A DNA stretch of 51,762 nucleotides, taken from positions 1 through 51,762 of the IMG/VR virus record IMGVR_UViG_3300020213_000040; one strand, written 5' to 3'. The stretch comes from a virus. Under the pieces are notes generated by a model. That model was given only the letters and a program-made list of their open reading frames with translations. It was not told the origin of the DNA and searched no databases. Each line of letters starts with the position of its first letter. Position 1 is the first letter of the stretch. Made by a program: the position numbers and the translations under genes. Below, piece after piece: positions 32,041 through 39,086 of this stretch.

Positions 32041-34073
32041 GGCAGCCGATTGGGCTTCACGCCACAAATCAACGCAGTGCGGAACTTTTCACCGCCGTCG
32101 AGCAGCTTCAGCCGACGGCGGTTTTAATTCTGGACGGTCTCGGCGAGGCGGTTCACATCCACGAGCGGCTCGGCGTGCCCTATGTCTTTCATCGTGTGTT
32201 CAACGGCAATGAAGGCAGTCTATGGAATAACCGACTGAGTGCCTACAAAGCGCCATCGAAGTGGATTGATGAGTGGCGCAATCAGGGTCACCCGGAGATC
32301 GCCCGTGTCGTGCTGAATGAGCCGGGAATCAGCAGTGAAGAAGAGATGGCGCGCCTCTTTGATTACCTGATGGACGTGGGAGATCGCGCCGCTGCGGCTG
32401 GCTTCAAGGCTTCGCTCGGCGGGTTTGCGACAGCAAACACCATCCGCGAGGGCTGGCTGTGGAGTGAGCCGACGCGCACGGTCTGGCGCTCGACCACCGT
32501 GTATGACAGGTTTCTTCGATGGGCAGCCGATTGGACGACTGAGGGGCACGGCTTTGTCGATTGGCACAACTACAGCACGTTCCCGCCTGTCGATGGCAAT
32601 GGCGATGCCACTGCTCTCCTCGATCCGGCGCGCTGTCAGCGTGGACAGTGGAAGACACGTCAACAGGTCTTAGAGACGAACTGGCGCGATAACTGGCTCA
32701 TGTACCGCGACGTGTGGCTGGCGAAGCGCTGCGAGGCGCTCGGCGTGTCGATGCATCATGTCGTCTACGGCGAAGGCTGGGCAGATGCTATGCCGAATTT
32801 AGCCTCGATCTATAGCCAGCTTGAAGCGCAGCTTCCCGGTCTCAAGGTCGAAGGCCCGTTCAGCATGGGCGTGTTCTACGCCAACCGTTTCCCCGGACAT
32901 ACGCAACCAGAAGTTATGCGCTGGGTCGATGAGTGGATTATCGACACGATGCCGGCCTACGCGGTGGGCTTGTGCTTCTTCGCGTGGAACTTCAATGCGC
33001 CGTGGCACAACAACCGTGCCGCAGGCGGGCGGATGTACAACGTCGGCGAACGTCCCGACGTGCTTTCCGAGATGTATAGGTTAAAGGAGCGAGTTCAAAT
33101 GCCTGATTACGGCATACCCGTAAGCGCACGTATCGCCGCCGATTACAACCTGCGCGAGCAGCCGACGACGAGCGGCAAGCTGGTCGTGACAGTCACGAAG
33201 AACAGTGAGGTCAAATACTACCCCGTCAGTAAGACGGTTGGCGGTGCTTTTAACTGGCTGCGCGTCGATTTCGGCGCGAAATCCGGTTGGATGGCAGATC
33301 AGGGCCAGTTCGTACCGATTGATACCACGCCTGCGCCGTCGCCGACTGTGTTGGTGCATGTGCCGTTTCGTTCGCAGATCGGCAGCGAAGCGCCCAACGC
33401 CAACGACTGCGGGCCTGCCTGTGTCGCCAGCGTCGCCAACTGGGCGGGTTTGCAGTTGAACGATCCGGTTTTGCAAGCGGTCACGGTAGGCAATGTGAGC
33501 GCCTATTTGGGGCACGGCAACAACACGACCTCGCTGACGCAGCTTGAGCGCGCTTTGGAGCATTGGGCTGTGCCAGCCGTCGTGCAGTCAGGCCCATTCA
33601 ACGGCATGACTCCAGCCGCCATCCGAGCCGAATTGGACGCCGGACGCCCGGTCATCATGCTCGTCCATCGCGCCAAGCTCAAGCCGACGTTCTACAACTT
33701 CGACGGCTCTCACTTCATCGCTGTCGTCGGCTATGCGCCGGGCTGGATGTTCTACCACGATCCGCTCGGCGTCGATGCGGCTCAAGGCGCGATCATCCCG
33801 ATGAAGGATGTTGACTTCGAGGCGGCGATCTACGAGACCCCCGGCAACGCTGGACTGCACTATGCGGGCGTGACTGTGGCGTTGCCTGTCGTTGTGCCGC
33901 CTAACCCTAAGCCGGATACATCCAAGAGTTTGATTGTCAAAATCACCGGCCCAACTGAAGCGGATGTGGATGTGGTTATGGCGGCGATACGGACGATCAT
34001 CACGGTATCTGTGACCATCGCCAACAACGAGGCCGAGATTGAACTTGTGTCTGAAACGGACGCGGTGCAGTAG
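32037..34073 (+). CDS. Multidomain lysin: glycosidase-like + SH3b + C39-like peptidase, 678 aa
   Basis: Residues 1-350 look like a clan-A glycoside hydrolase barrel, with RVVLNEPG (Glu95, acid/base position) and HVVYGEGW (Glu246, nucleophile position). Residues ~362-428 are an SH3b wall-binding domain (SARIAADYNLREQPTTSGKLVV...GWMADQGQ). Residues ~440-620 are a C39-like cysteine peptidase: Cys458 in NDCGPACVASVANW, His559 in SHFIAVVGY, Asp575 in HDPLG. A short C-terminal domain follows (~635-678). Cutting both glycan and peptide bonds is predicted. There is no signal peptide, so release would depend on the neighbouring membrane proteins. Confidence 0.8.
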   Translation: MRQPIGLHATNQRSAELFTAVEQLQPTAVLILDGLGEAVHIHERLGVPYVFHRVFNGNEGSLWNNRLSAYKAPSKWIDEWRNQGHPEIARVVLNEPGISSEEEMARLFDYLMDVGDRAAAAGFKASLGGFATANTIREGWLWSEPTRTVWRSTTVYDRFLRWAADWTTEGHGFVDWHNYSTFPPVDGNGDATALLDPARCQRGQWKTRQQVLETNWRDNWLMYRDVWLAKRCEALGVSMHHVVYGEGWADAMPNLASIYSQLEAQLPGLKVEGPFSMGVFYANRFPGHTQPEVMRWVDEWIIDTMPAYAVGLCFFAWNFNAPWHNNRAAGGRMYNVGERPDVLSEMYRLKERVQMPDYGIPVSARIAADYNLREQPTTSGKLVVTVTKNSEVKYYPVSKTVGGAFNWLRVDFGAKSGWMADQGQFVPIDTTPAPSPTVLVHVPFRSQIGSEAPNANDCGPACVASVANWAGLQLNDPVLQAVTVGNVSAYLGHGNNTTSLTQLERALEHWAVPAVVQSGPFNGMTPAAIRAELDAGRPVIMLVHRAKLKPTFYNFDGSHFIAVVGYAPGWMFYHDPLGVDAAQGAIIPMKDVDFEAAIYETPGNAGLHYAGVTVALPVVVPPNPKPDTSKSLIVKITGPTEADVDVVMAAIRTIITVSVTIANNEAEIELVSETDAVQ

Positions 34074-34107
34074 CCGCGTCCGTCTATCGTAAATCGAGTA
34101 TGGGAGA

Positions 34108-34335
34108 TTGAAGAAAGTGGTACGTGCAAAGTTTCAGGTCACGGAGATCAAAGCGGGTGAAGAAGGTGCGACGGTTTATCTGTCGCCCGTCACCAGCGGC
34201 AGCCGGGAAAACGAGCAGTTCTACAAGTGGACACCGGGCGGACAGATCATCCTTTCGACGATCAACTCCGATGCCGCCGCTCAATTCGTCGTCGACGACG
34301 AATTCTACGTCGATTTCACTCACGCCGACGCTTAA
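34108..34335 (+). CDS. Small beta-rich hypothetical protein, 75 aa
   Basis: It starts at TTG 34108 or, with better spacing from GGGAGA, at GTG 34117. The sequence VVRAKFQVTEIKAGEEGATVYLSPVTSGSRENEQFYKWTPGGQIILSTINSDAAAQFVVDDEFYVDFTHADA is a common plan in small phage/prophage proteins. Function unknown; sits between lysin and the holin-like gene. Confidence 0.65.
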   Translation: MKKVVRAKFQVTEIKAGEEGATVYLSPVTSGSRENEQFYKWTPGGQIILSTINSDAAAQFVVDDEFYVDFTHADA

Positions 34336-34399
34336 GCCTAACCTTAACCCCCATCCAGTCTGACCACTAGTTCTCAATCGAATATAGAAGGAGAAAGAC

Positions 34400-34990
34400 A
34401 TGCGTAAGCATTTCTCGGTTCTGCTGTTGTCTCTATTGTTGGTGTTGATGTTGCTGCTCGTGCCGGCAGCGTTCGCGCAGGAGCAAACGCCGGAAGCCCA
34501 GCCTCCGGGTGAGATCGTCAGCATGACCGAAGTCGAGGAAGGCGACACGAGTCTAACAGGCGAGGACGTAGGCTTGGCTGACTCGCCCAGTGATCCCACC
34601 ATCATTGGTTCGCCGACGGGCGCGGATGCGGAATTGCAAGCAGCGCTGGAACTGATAATCAAGATGGTGTCGGATGTGACGTTCATCCCCGGCGCTGCGG
34701 CGCTGGTGATCGCGCTAACGGCTATCCTCAAGCGCTTCCTGCCGATCAACGCGGCCTACATCGCGCTCGGCTTGCAGGTCATTGTCTGGGTGGCGTGGAT
34801 ACTGGTCAAAAACGCCGGATATGAACTGCAATTCCAATCGGTCATTGATTCGCTCACAACTGTTGTCAGTGGGCTTGTTGGACTTGTGCTTTCAACGGCA
34901 GCAGCCACCAAAGGTTACAACGCACTCGTTCGAGCTGAAGCGCCAATCTTAGGTGATACGATGGCGGCGATACGGGCGCAGCGCGAATAG
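34400..34990 (+). CDS. Holin-like membrane protein with signal peptide, 196 aa
   Basis: A clear signal peptide (MRKHFSVLLLSLLLVLMLLLVPAAFA-Q, cleavage near 26) is followed by an acidic linker and three hydrophobic segments: FIPGAAALVIALTAIL (~95-110), YIALGLQVIVWVAWILV (~119-136) and a C-terminal TVVSGLVGLVLSTAAATKG (~154-172). Last gene of the late block, right after the lysin. A holin or pinholin role is likely. AGAAGGAG precedes ATG 34400. A strong terminator follows. Confidence 0.65.
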   Translation: MRKHFSVLLLSLLLVLMLLLVPAAFAQEQTPEAQPPGEIVSMTEVEEGDTSLTGEDVGLADSPSDPTIIGSPTGADAELQAALELIIKMVSDVTFIPGAAALVIALTAILKRFLPINAAYIALGLQVIVWVAWILVKNAGYELQFQSVIDSLTTVVSGLVGLVLSTAAATKGYNALVRAEAPILGDTMAAIRAQRE

Positions 34991-35015
34991 TGTTGGTGAC
35001 CACATGAAGAGCGAA

Positions 35016-35041
35016 GACCCGGCACTGTGCCGGGTCTTTTT
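35016..35041 (+). terminator. Terminator at the end of the late operon
   Basis: GACCCGGCAC (35016-35025), one-base centre, GTGCCGGGTC (35027-35036), then TTTTT. Classic rho-independent structure closing the 8.2-35 kb transcription unit. Confidence 0.9.
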
Positions 35042-35074
35042 GATTCCTCTGGGTTACCCGAAAGAAGCGCCGTA

Positions 35075-35108
35075 AAGCCCCTACCTTTAGCTGTGGGGAG
35101 TATGTCAC
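35075..35108 (+). repeat. Solitary IS right end (footprint)
   Basis: AAGCCCCTACC-TTTA-GCTGTGGGGAGTATGTCAC is nearly the same as the right end of the remnant at 13149-13182. No tnpB remainder or left end is found beside it. It overlaps the stop codon of the leftward gene at 35105 and may have replaced that gene's original 3' end. Confidence 0.7.
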
Positions 35109-35359
35109 GGGGTTCGATCTTGAGGATGCGGGTTCTCGTCGAAGATGCCGCTCAACTTGCAATCTGGGCAGAAACAACCCTCCGGGCATTGAAAAGGCTC
35201 TGCACTCAGCCACTCGTATGCGGTTTGACCTGCCCCAACGAAATTGTGCCAGTAGGCGTAGTATTGCGGCGCGATGTAAGATGCGTAGCCGGGTGCAACA
35301 AGATCGTGTACGTAGCCGGGCAGCGCTTCGCGGTAGTACATCGGATTAGACTTCTGCAT
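35105..35359 (-). CDS. Hypothetical protein, 84 aa, last gene of the leftward operon
   Basis: Start ATG at 35359-35357. It is Tyr-rich in the middle (YVHDLVAPGYASYIAPQYYAYWHNFVGAG) with a CPEGCFCPDC cysteine cluster near residues 58-67, perhaps a zinc site. The stop TGA is supplied by the solitary IS end, so the C-terminus may be altered. Family not recognised. Confidence 0.6.
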   Translation of the reverse strand: MQKSNPMYYREALPGYVHDLVAPGYASYIAPQYYAYWHNFVGAGQTAYEWLSAEPFQCPEGCFCPDCKLSGIFDENPHPQDRTP

Positions 35360-35392
35360 GATCGTTTGCCTCGTTTTCGTTTTAAGGTAGTC

Positions 35393-35420
35393 GGTTTTGA
35401 AAATGGGCTTGTAGGGGCGC
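35393..35420. repeat. 28-bp direct repeat, copy 1
   Basis: Identical to 36512-36539. In the leftward direction each copy begins inside a GC hairpin and reads on into TACAAGCCCATTTTCAAAACC, in the spacer before the next gene. Confidence 0.85.
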
Positions 35421-35439
35421 GTGGATGACTGCGCGCCCC
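35414..35439 (-). terminator. GC hairpin after the DUF932 gene
   Basis: GGGGCGCG (35414-35421) pairs with CGCGCCCC (35432-35439). Read leftward it follows the DUF932 stop by about 8 bp. There is no strong T-run (TACAAGCCCATTTTC follows), so it may attenuate or stabilise and not fully terminate. Confidence 0.5.
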
Positions 35440-35447
35440 GATCTGGA

Positions 35448-36473
35448 TTAGCTCTTAGCCAGTTCAGCGAACATGCCGTAGCCGCGCTTGATGGTGCGAG
35501 CGCGATCACCGTCGATGATGTTCTGCGCCATCGACTGCGTTGTGCCTCGTCGGTAGGTCTCGAACTCGGCAACCGCGTTCCAGCCGGCCCATGCCGTGCC
35601 TTCCGTCGCTACGCCGGATAAGCCCGTGCCTTCGCCTTCATACAGGCGCACGACTGTCGAACGCGCACGAGTCACCCAATCACGGCGGTACTCGTAGGCT
35701 TGCAGCACATCGTCCCATTCGCGCTTACGCGGCGAATCAGCGTTCGGACGCTGCGGCAGCTTGTAGAGCGTGTCGGCGATCATCTTCACCTGCACCGTCG
35801 TCACAGGCTTGGCCGCCAGAATGTCGTAGGCTTCTTTCATCACTTCCAGCGACATGAGCGCGGCTTGGTAGGTGTCCTTCAGCCAGCGAGCCAGCAGCTT
35901 TGATGCGCCCTTGGTGTGGCGAATACGGAAATTGCTTTCGGAGCGCCCAATCGCGGCGCGAAGCGTGTTCGCGCACACGACGCGAATGTTGGCGACGTGG
36001 CCAGAAGCGGCTCCAGTGCCGTCCATTGGATTGTTGAGAATCAGGTAGTTATCGACGGCCTCACCGCGCACATCGAAGGTTGGCAGCTTGCCCGTGATGA
36101 ACAGCGAAGTGCCGCTCCGTAGGAATGCCATCGTTTCAACCGGCAGTGTGACCTGCGAGTCCCACATATTTGCAGCGCTGTACGGCGTGATGAGTTCGTA
36201 GTCGCTGCTGACCACGCCGAACTGAACAGCTTTCGGATCTTCCGGCATTCCAGCGCGAACGATGGCGCTGTAGCCGCTCGAAATCTGCTGTCCGTTGTAG
36301 TCGTAGCCGAGCGGTACGAGTTCGACCACCGGCTCTCCCATCAGCTTGAGAACATCGCCAGCCGTGCGAGTGCCATCGTCGGTGATGCCCAGCTCGTCGA
36401 GCAGGCTGATGTGATGCCACGCCGGAACGTTGCGAGCCGAGTAAAAACGCTTTGACCAGATTTCGTGTGCCAT
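35448..36473 (-). CDS. DUF932 (phage/plasmid-like) protein, 341 aa
   Basis: The N-terminal MAHEIWSKRFYSARNVPAWHHISL, followed by AVQFGVVSSDYELITPYSAANMWD, ...GTSLFITGKLPTFDVRGEAVDNYLILNNPMDGTGAASGHVANIRVVCANTLRAAI and the C-terminal GTAWAGWNAVAEFETYRRG are the signature of DUF932/TIGR03299 proteins, found on plasmids and in phages near replication genes. Length is typical. Its biochemical role is unknown. It is flanked by two copies of a 28-bp repeat and GC hairpins. GAGGAAC precedes the ATG. Confidence 0.9.
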   Translation of the reverse strand: MAHEIWSKRFYSARNVPAWHHISLLDELGITDDGTRTAGDVLKLMGEPVVELVPLGYDYNGQQISSGYSAIVRAGMPEDPKAVQFGVVSSDYELITPYSAANMWDSQVTLPVETMAFLRSGTSLFITGKLPTFDVRGEAVDNYLILNNPMDGTGAASGHVANIRVVCANTLRAAIGRSESNFRIRHTKGASKLLARWLKDTYQAALMSLEVMKEAYDILAAKPVTTVQVKMIADTLYKLPQRPNADSPRKREWDDVLQAYEYRRDWVTRARSTVVRLYEGEGTGLSGVATEGTAWAGWNAVAEFETYRRGTTQSMAQNIIDGDRARTIKRGYGMFAELAKS

Positions 36474-36511
36474 GAGATTTGTTCCTCTCGTGTTTGTCGG
36501 TTAGGTTAGAT

Positions 36512-36539
36512 GGTTTTGAAAATGGGCTTGTAGGGGCGC
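36512..36539. repeat. 28-bp direct repeat, copy 2
   Basis: Identical to 35393-35420. Lies in the spacer between the 36568 gene and the DUF932 gene. Confidence 0.85.
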
Positions 36540-36554
36540 AGCTTGCCACGCCCC
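36533..36554 (-). terminator. GC hairpin before the DUF932 gene
   Basis: GGGGCG (36533-36538) pairs with CGCCCC (36549-36554) around a 10-nt loop. Same position relative to its gene as the hairpin at 35414. Confidence 0.45.
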
Positions 36555-36567
36555 TATCGTCGATTAG

Positions 36568-36822
36568 CTAGGCCAGAAAGCGGCGCATACGGTTGCGCTC
36601 GGCTACCGATTGCGTGTCGTAGCCGCCGAGCAGACGAACCTCAACCGGCTCATCGTCGTCTTCTGGCTCCGGCGCGATCTGGCATTCGTAGCACTGGGCA
36701 TCACCATTGAGTTCGCACTCGCAGGCGCACGTCGGGCAAATGTCCATCTGCTCGTCGTGAAGATCTGCAACGTCTTCGAAGTCGGGCCAATCGAGGATTG
36801 CTAACTGTGTGAGGAAAACCAT
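36568..36822 (-). CDS. Small zinc-ribbon-like acidic protein, 84 aa
   Basis: AAGGAGAG precedes the ATG (36822). Residues ~29-47 contain CPTCACECELNGDAQCYECQ (split Cys pairs as in a zinc ribbon), followed by an acidic run (EPEDDDEPVEV). Not recognised as a defined family. Second gene of the leftward operon. Confidence 0.65.
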   Translation of the reverse strand: MVFLTQLAILDWPDFEDVADLHDEQMDICPTCACECELNGDAQCYECQIAPEPEDDDEPVEVRLLGGYDTQSVAERNRMRRFLA

Positions 36823-36841
36823 CGTGATATACTCTCCTTGT

Positions 36842-36875
36842 GGGGCGGCGTCATCTTCCCGGACACCGCCGCCCC
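36842..36875 (-). terminator. GC hairpin between the first and second leftward genes
   Basis: GGGGCGGCG (36842-36850) pairs with CGCCGCCCC (36867-36875). It is the third GGGGCG/CGCCCC-type hairpin in the leftward operon's spacers. Confidence 0.5.
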
Positions 36876-36891
36876 GCGAACAATAAAGGTT

Positions 36892-37182
36892 TTAGTAAGC
36901 GGCAGAGGCTACGGCTTCTGCCGTTTGCCATTCTAGGATCAGGTGCTCAAAGCCAAACCAGTGGTTGCGCCACTCCAACAGGATGTCATCCCAAATACGG
37001 ACGTAGGCATCTTGCCGCACTTCGTCGATCTTCAAAACGACGCCGATATATTCCCGGTAACTGGTCGCAACTGTTACAGTGAGATCCACGACAATGCGCT
37101 CAACAACCTCTTCCGGCATGACGTGATCGGCATCATCGGCTTCGTTGAAAAACAGATCACTAAACAGACTTTGGAGGGACAT
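36892..37182 (-). CDS. Hypothetical protein, 96 aa, first gene of the leftward operon
   Basis: ATG 37182 is preferred because AAAGGTAG lies 8 nt upstream on the mRNA; a second ATG at 37200 would be almost leaderless from the predicted promoter. The sequence is acidic and hydrophobic (VVERIVVDLTVTVATSYREYIGVVLKIDEVRQDAYVRIWDDILLEW), Trp-rich. Function unknown. Confidence 0.6.
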   Translation of the reverse strand: MSLQSLFSDLFFNEADDADHVMPEEVVERIVVDLTVTVATSYREYIGVVLKIDEVRQDAYVRIWDDILLEWRNHWFGFEHLILEWQTAEAVASAAY

Positions 37183-37207
37183 TTTCAAGCTACCTTTCAT
37201 GTTTACA

Positions 37208-37236
37208 GTGTAACACACGTCAAGCACGAAAGTCAA
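37208..37236 (-). promoter_or_regulatory. Leftward promoter of the DUF932 operon
   Basis: TTGACT (37236-37231), 17-bp spacer, TTACAC (37213-37208), transcribing leftward. A TGTTTACAGTGTAACA-like imperfect palindrome covers the -10 box and a second TGTTTACA occurs at 37251-37258, so a shared operator for both divergent promoters is possible. Confidence 0.65.
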
Positions 37237-37243
37237 GCGGTTA

Positions 37244-37272
37244 TTGCTAATGTTTACAATCTTTGCTATGCT
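37244..37272 (+). promoter_or_regulatory. Rightward promoter of the RHH/Rep module
   Basis: TTGCTA (37244-37249), 17-bp spacer, TATGCT (37267-37272), about 30 bp before the RHH gene. Divergent to the leftward promoter, with TGTTTACA in its spacer. Confidence 0.55.
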
Positions 37273-37303
37273 GATAACTATGTCATTTGGAAAGGAGTTT
37301 TCT

Positions 37304-37510
37304 ATGGCTTCTCAAAGTCGGATTGCCACTAACCGCATTCCGATCACGCCTGAGCTGCACGAAGAACTGAGGGAGTTTCGGGACGGGCTGAAAGTCAGCT
37401 TTAACGAGGCTATCGAATTGATGTTGAGGGAGTTGAAGCAGGAAGACGATGCCTACACTGCCGGGAAGAAGTTGCGTCAGAAAGTAATGAAACAGCAAAA
37501 AGTGAGCTAA
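37304..37510 (+). CDS. Ribbon-helix-helix (CopG-like) protein, 68 aa
   Basis: GGAAAGGAG precedes ATG 37304. The pattern RIATNRIPITPELHEELREFRDGLKVSFNEAIELMLRELK has the N-terminal strand and two helices of CopG/Arc-type repressors. The C-terminus is basic. Placed between divergent promoters and just ahead of the Rep genes, it is a good candidate for copy-number or operon control. No toxin gene is adjacent, so a toxin-antitoxin role is unsupported. Confidence 0.7.
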   Translation: MASQSRIATNRIPITPELHEELREFRDGLKVSFNEAIELMLRELKQEDDAYTAGKKLRQKVMKQQKVS

Positions 37511-37518
37511 AAGCAAAA

Positions 37519-37540
37519 CCCGCCGGGGCTTCGTGGCGGG
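37519..37540 (+). terminator. Hairpin after the RHH gene
   Basis: CCCGCC (37519-37524) pairs with GGCGGG (37535-37540); only CTTC follows. A second small hairpin, GGGCTG/CAGCCC (37563-37581), lies before the next gene. Partial termination or attenuation is possible. Confidence 0.45.
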
Positions 37541-37603
37541 CTTCACAGAGTCATATTTTCGCGGGCTGCGGTCAACAGCCCCTAGCCGATAGGATACCAT
37601 GAA

Positions 37604-38293
37604 ATGGCAAACCCTGATGGGCAAATTGGCGTTTTTGTACCTTTTGCCTTTATAGGCATTTGCGAAAGTTCCGCAGATGCGATTGTATTATCGACCATAC
37701 TTCAATGGACGAATATCAACACTGATGACCCACTACCGCAAGGCGTTTGCTGGTACGGTAACCATTTATGGGTTTCGAAAACCCACGAGGAATGGGCCGA
37801 GACGATACCCGTTGTTGTCAGCACTTTGGGTATGATTTTCCGCCGCCTAAAGAAGCAGGGGTATATTTTTTCGGAAGCCCACCGCTCGAAGCTGCACAAT
37901 GATCGCGTGGTAAATTTTGTGCGATTGAATGTGCGGTCTTTACCCTCTCTGGATGGCTACGCCTATCAAGTTCCTGTACGCGAATTGCCAGACGAACTAC
38001 CCAAACTGTCCAAGCGGGCAAGATTAAAAGCGGGGTGCGTTTATCTTATCCGGTCAGACGTGGGTTACTACAAAATCGGACGCACCGTCAACCCTGATAA
38101 CCGCATTACCACATTCGCTGTGAAACTGCCCTTCGACGTTGATTATATTTGCGTAATCGAAACGCCGGATATGTATGGGCTAGAACGTGAACTTCACCAG
38201 CGCTTTGCCAGTAAGCGCGTCAACGGTGAATGGTTTGCGCTCAACGACGACGATGTGGCGCATATCAAGTCATTGGTGGGGAAACGCGAATGA
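37604..38293 (+). CDS. Winged-helix + GIY-YIG (T5orf172-type) fusion protein, 229 aa
   Basis: The N-terminal ~115 residues resemble a replication-protein winged helix (SKTHEEWAETIPVVVSTLGMIFRRLKKQGYIFSEAHR). The C-terminal ~90 residues (AGCVYLIRSDVGYYKIGRTVNPDNRITTFAVKLPFDVDYICVIETPDMYGLERELHQRFASKRVNGEWFAL) match the T5orf172 branch of GIY-YIG: YLI, KIGRT, an Arg helix and ELHQRF with Glu. It could nick or cut DNA near the origin. The stop overlaps the Rep start (ATGA at 38290). Confidence 0.8.
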   Translation: MANPDGQIGVFVPFAFIGICESSADAIVLSTILQWTNINTDDPLPQGVCWYGNHLWVSKTHEEWAETIPVVVSTLGMIFRRLKKQGYIFSEAHRSKLHNDRVVNFVRLNVRSLPSLDGYAYQVPVRELPDELPKLSKRARLKAGCVYLIRSDVGYYKIGRTVNPDNRITTFAVKLPFDVDYICVIETPDMYGLERELHQRFASKRVNGEWFALNDDDVAHIKSLVGKRE

Positions 38294-39078
38294 GTAACGA
38301 TCCATTCGAGGGCTTCGAGGGATTCGACTATCCCCGCGAAAACTGGTCGAAATTGCCGCATGTGTTTATCGAATATTTCCTGCCAAGAATTGATACGCTG
38401 GCGGAATTGAAACTGCTGCTTTATCTCTTGCGACATACGTGGGGCTTTGACGAATACGGCATCCCCAAGCACATTACGACAGATGAGTTTCAATTTGGGC
38501 GCAAACGAAGAGATGGCAGTCGATACGACAGCGGCACAGGACTTGGCAATGAAACCGTTCGGCGCGGACTCAAAGCGGCGCTGGCACATAATCTCATTCA
38601 GGTTGTGATTGATGACACTGATAAAGGGCGCATTGAAAAGCACTACACTTTACGCATGAAACAGACCCCTCAAGATGAGGGGTCGGCACGTAGACGGCGA
38701 GGGGTGCAACCCCCAGCACCGCAGACCGCAACCCCTGCCGCAAGGGAGCGATCAGAGAAAGAAACTCTCGAAAGAAACAGGGAGAAAGAAACTCTCGAAA
38801 GAAGCAAGTTCGAGAAAAGAGTGGGGGCGGTTCTCGCAAAACTAACGCGGGCGAAAATTAAGTTCGGCAACACGGACTATCCCGATAGGCGTGTCCTCAT
38901 CAAAGGCATCATCGAGGAATACGGCTACAAGACCGTTATGATGGCAATACAGGAAGCCGAGCGCGAAAACGCCCAGTGGTGGTCATACGTGGCTATCAAA
39001 CTCGAAGCGCAGCGTCAAGTTGTACTCACCGGAGAAGACTATATCTCAGGCGCACTTGCCGACTATATCGATCACTAG
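38290..39078 (+). CDS. Plasmid-type replication initiator (DnaD/O-like), 262 aa
   Basis: ATG 38290 in an ATGA overlap is preferred to the longer in-frame start. The N-terminal ~110 residues (NWSKLPHVFIEYFLPRIDTLAELKLLLYLLRHTWGF...ITTDEFQFGRKRRDGSRYDSGTGLGNETVRRGLKAALAHNLI) are the winged helix of RepA/DnaD-like or lambda-O-like initiators. A linker with a DNA-level direct repeat (38755-38803) follows, then a helical C-terminal domain (YPDRRVLIKGIIEEYGYKTVMMAIQEAERENAQWWSYVAIKLEA) like the DnaD/DnaB_2 region. It is immediately followed by parA. Confidence 0.75.
   Translation: MSNDPFEGFEGFDYPRENWSKLPHVFIEYFLPRIDTLAELKLLLYLLRHTWGFDEYGIPKHITTDEFQFGRKRRDGSRYDSGTGLGNETVRRGLKAALAHNLIQVVIDDTDKGRIEKHYTLRMKQTPQDEGSARRRRGVQPPAPQTATPAARERSEKETLERNREKETLERSKFEKRVGAVLAKLTRAKIKFGNTDYPDRRVLIKGIIEEYGYKTVMMAIQEAERENAQWWSYVAIKLEAQRQVVLTGEDYISGALADYIDH
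38755..38803 (+). repeat. 22-bp direct repeat x2 inside the Rep gene (candidate iterons)
   Basis: 38755-38776 and 38782-38803 are identical (core GAAACTCTCGAAAG), period 27 bp. Just upstream are GC-rich GCAACCCC copies. Repeats inside an initiator gene often mark the origin. Only two full copies are present, and the period keeps the reading frame, so a protein repeat cannot be ruled out. Confidence 0.55.
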
Positions 39079-39086
39079 AGGTAAAT

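Noticed and set aside
37304-37510. Toxin-antitoxin module from the RHH protein
   Set aside because: No toxin-like gene is adjacent in the same direction; a regulatory role in replication fits better.
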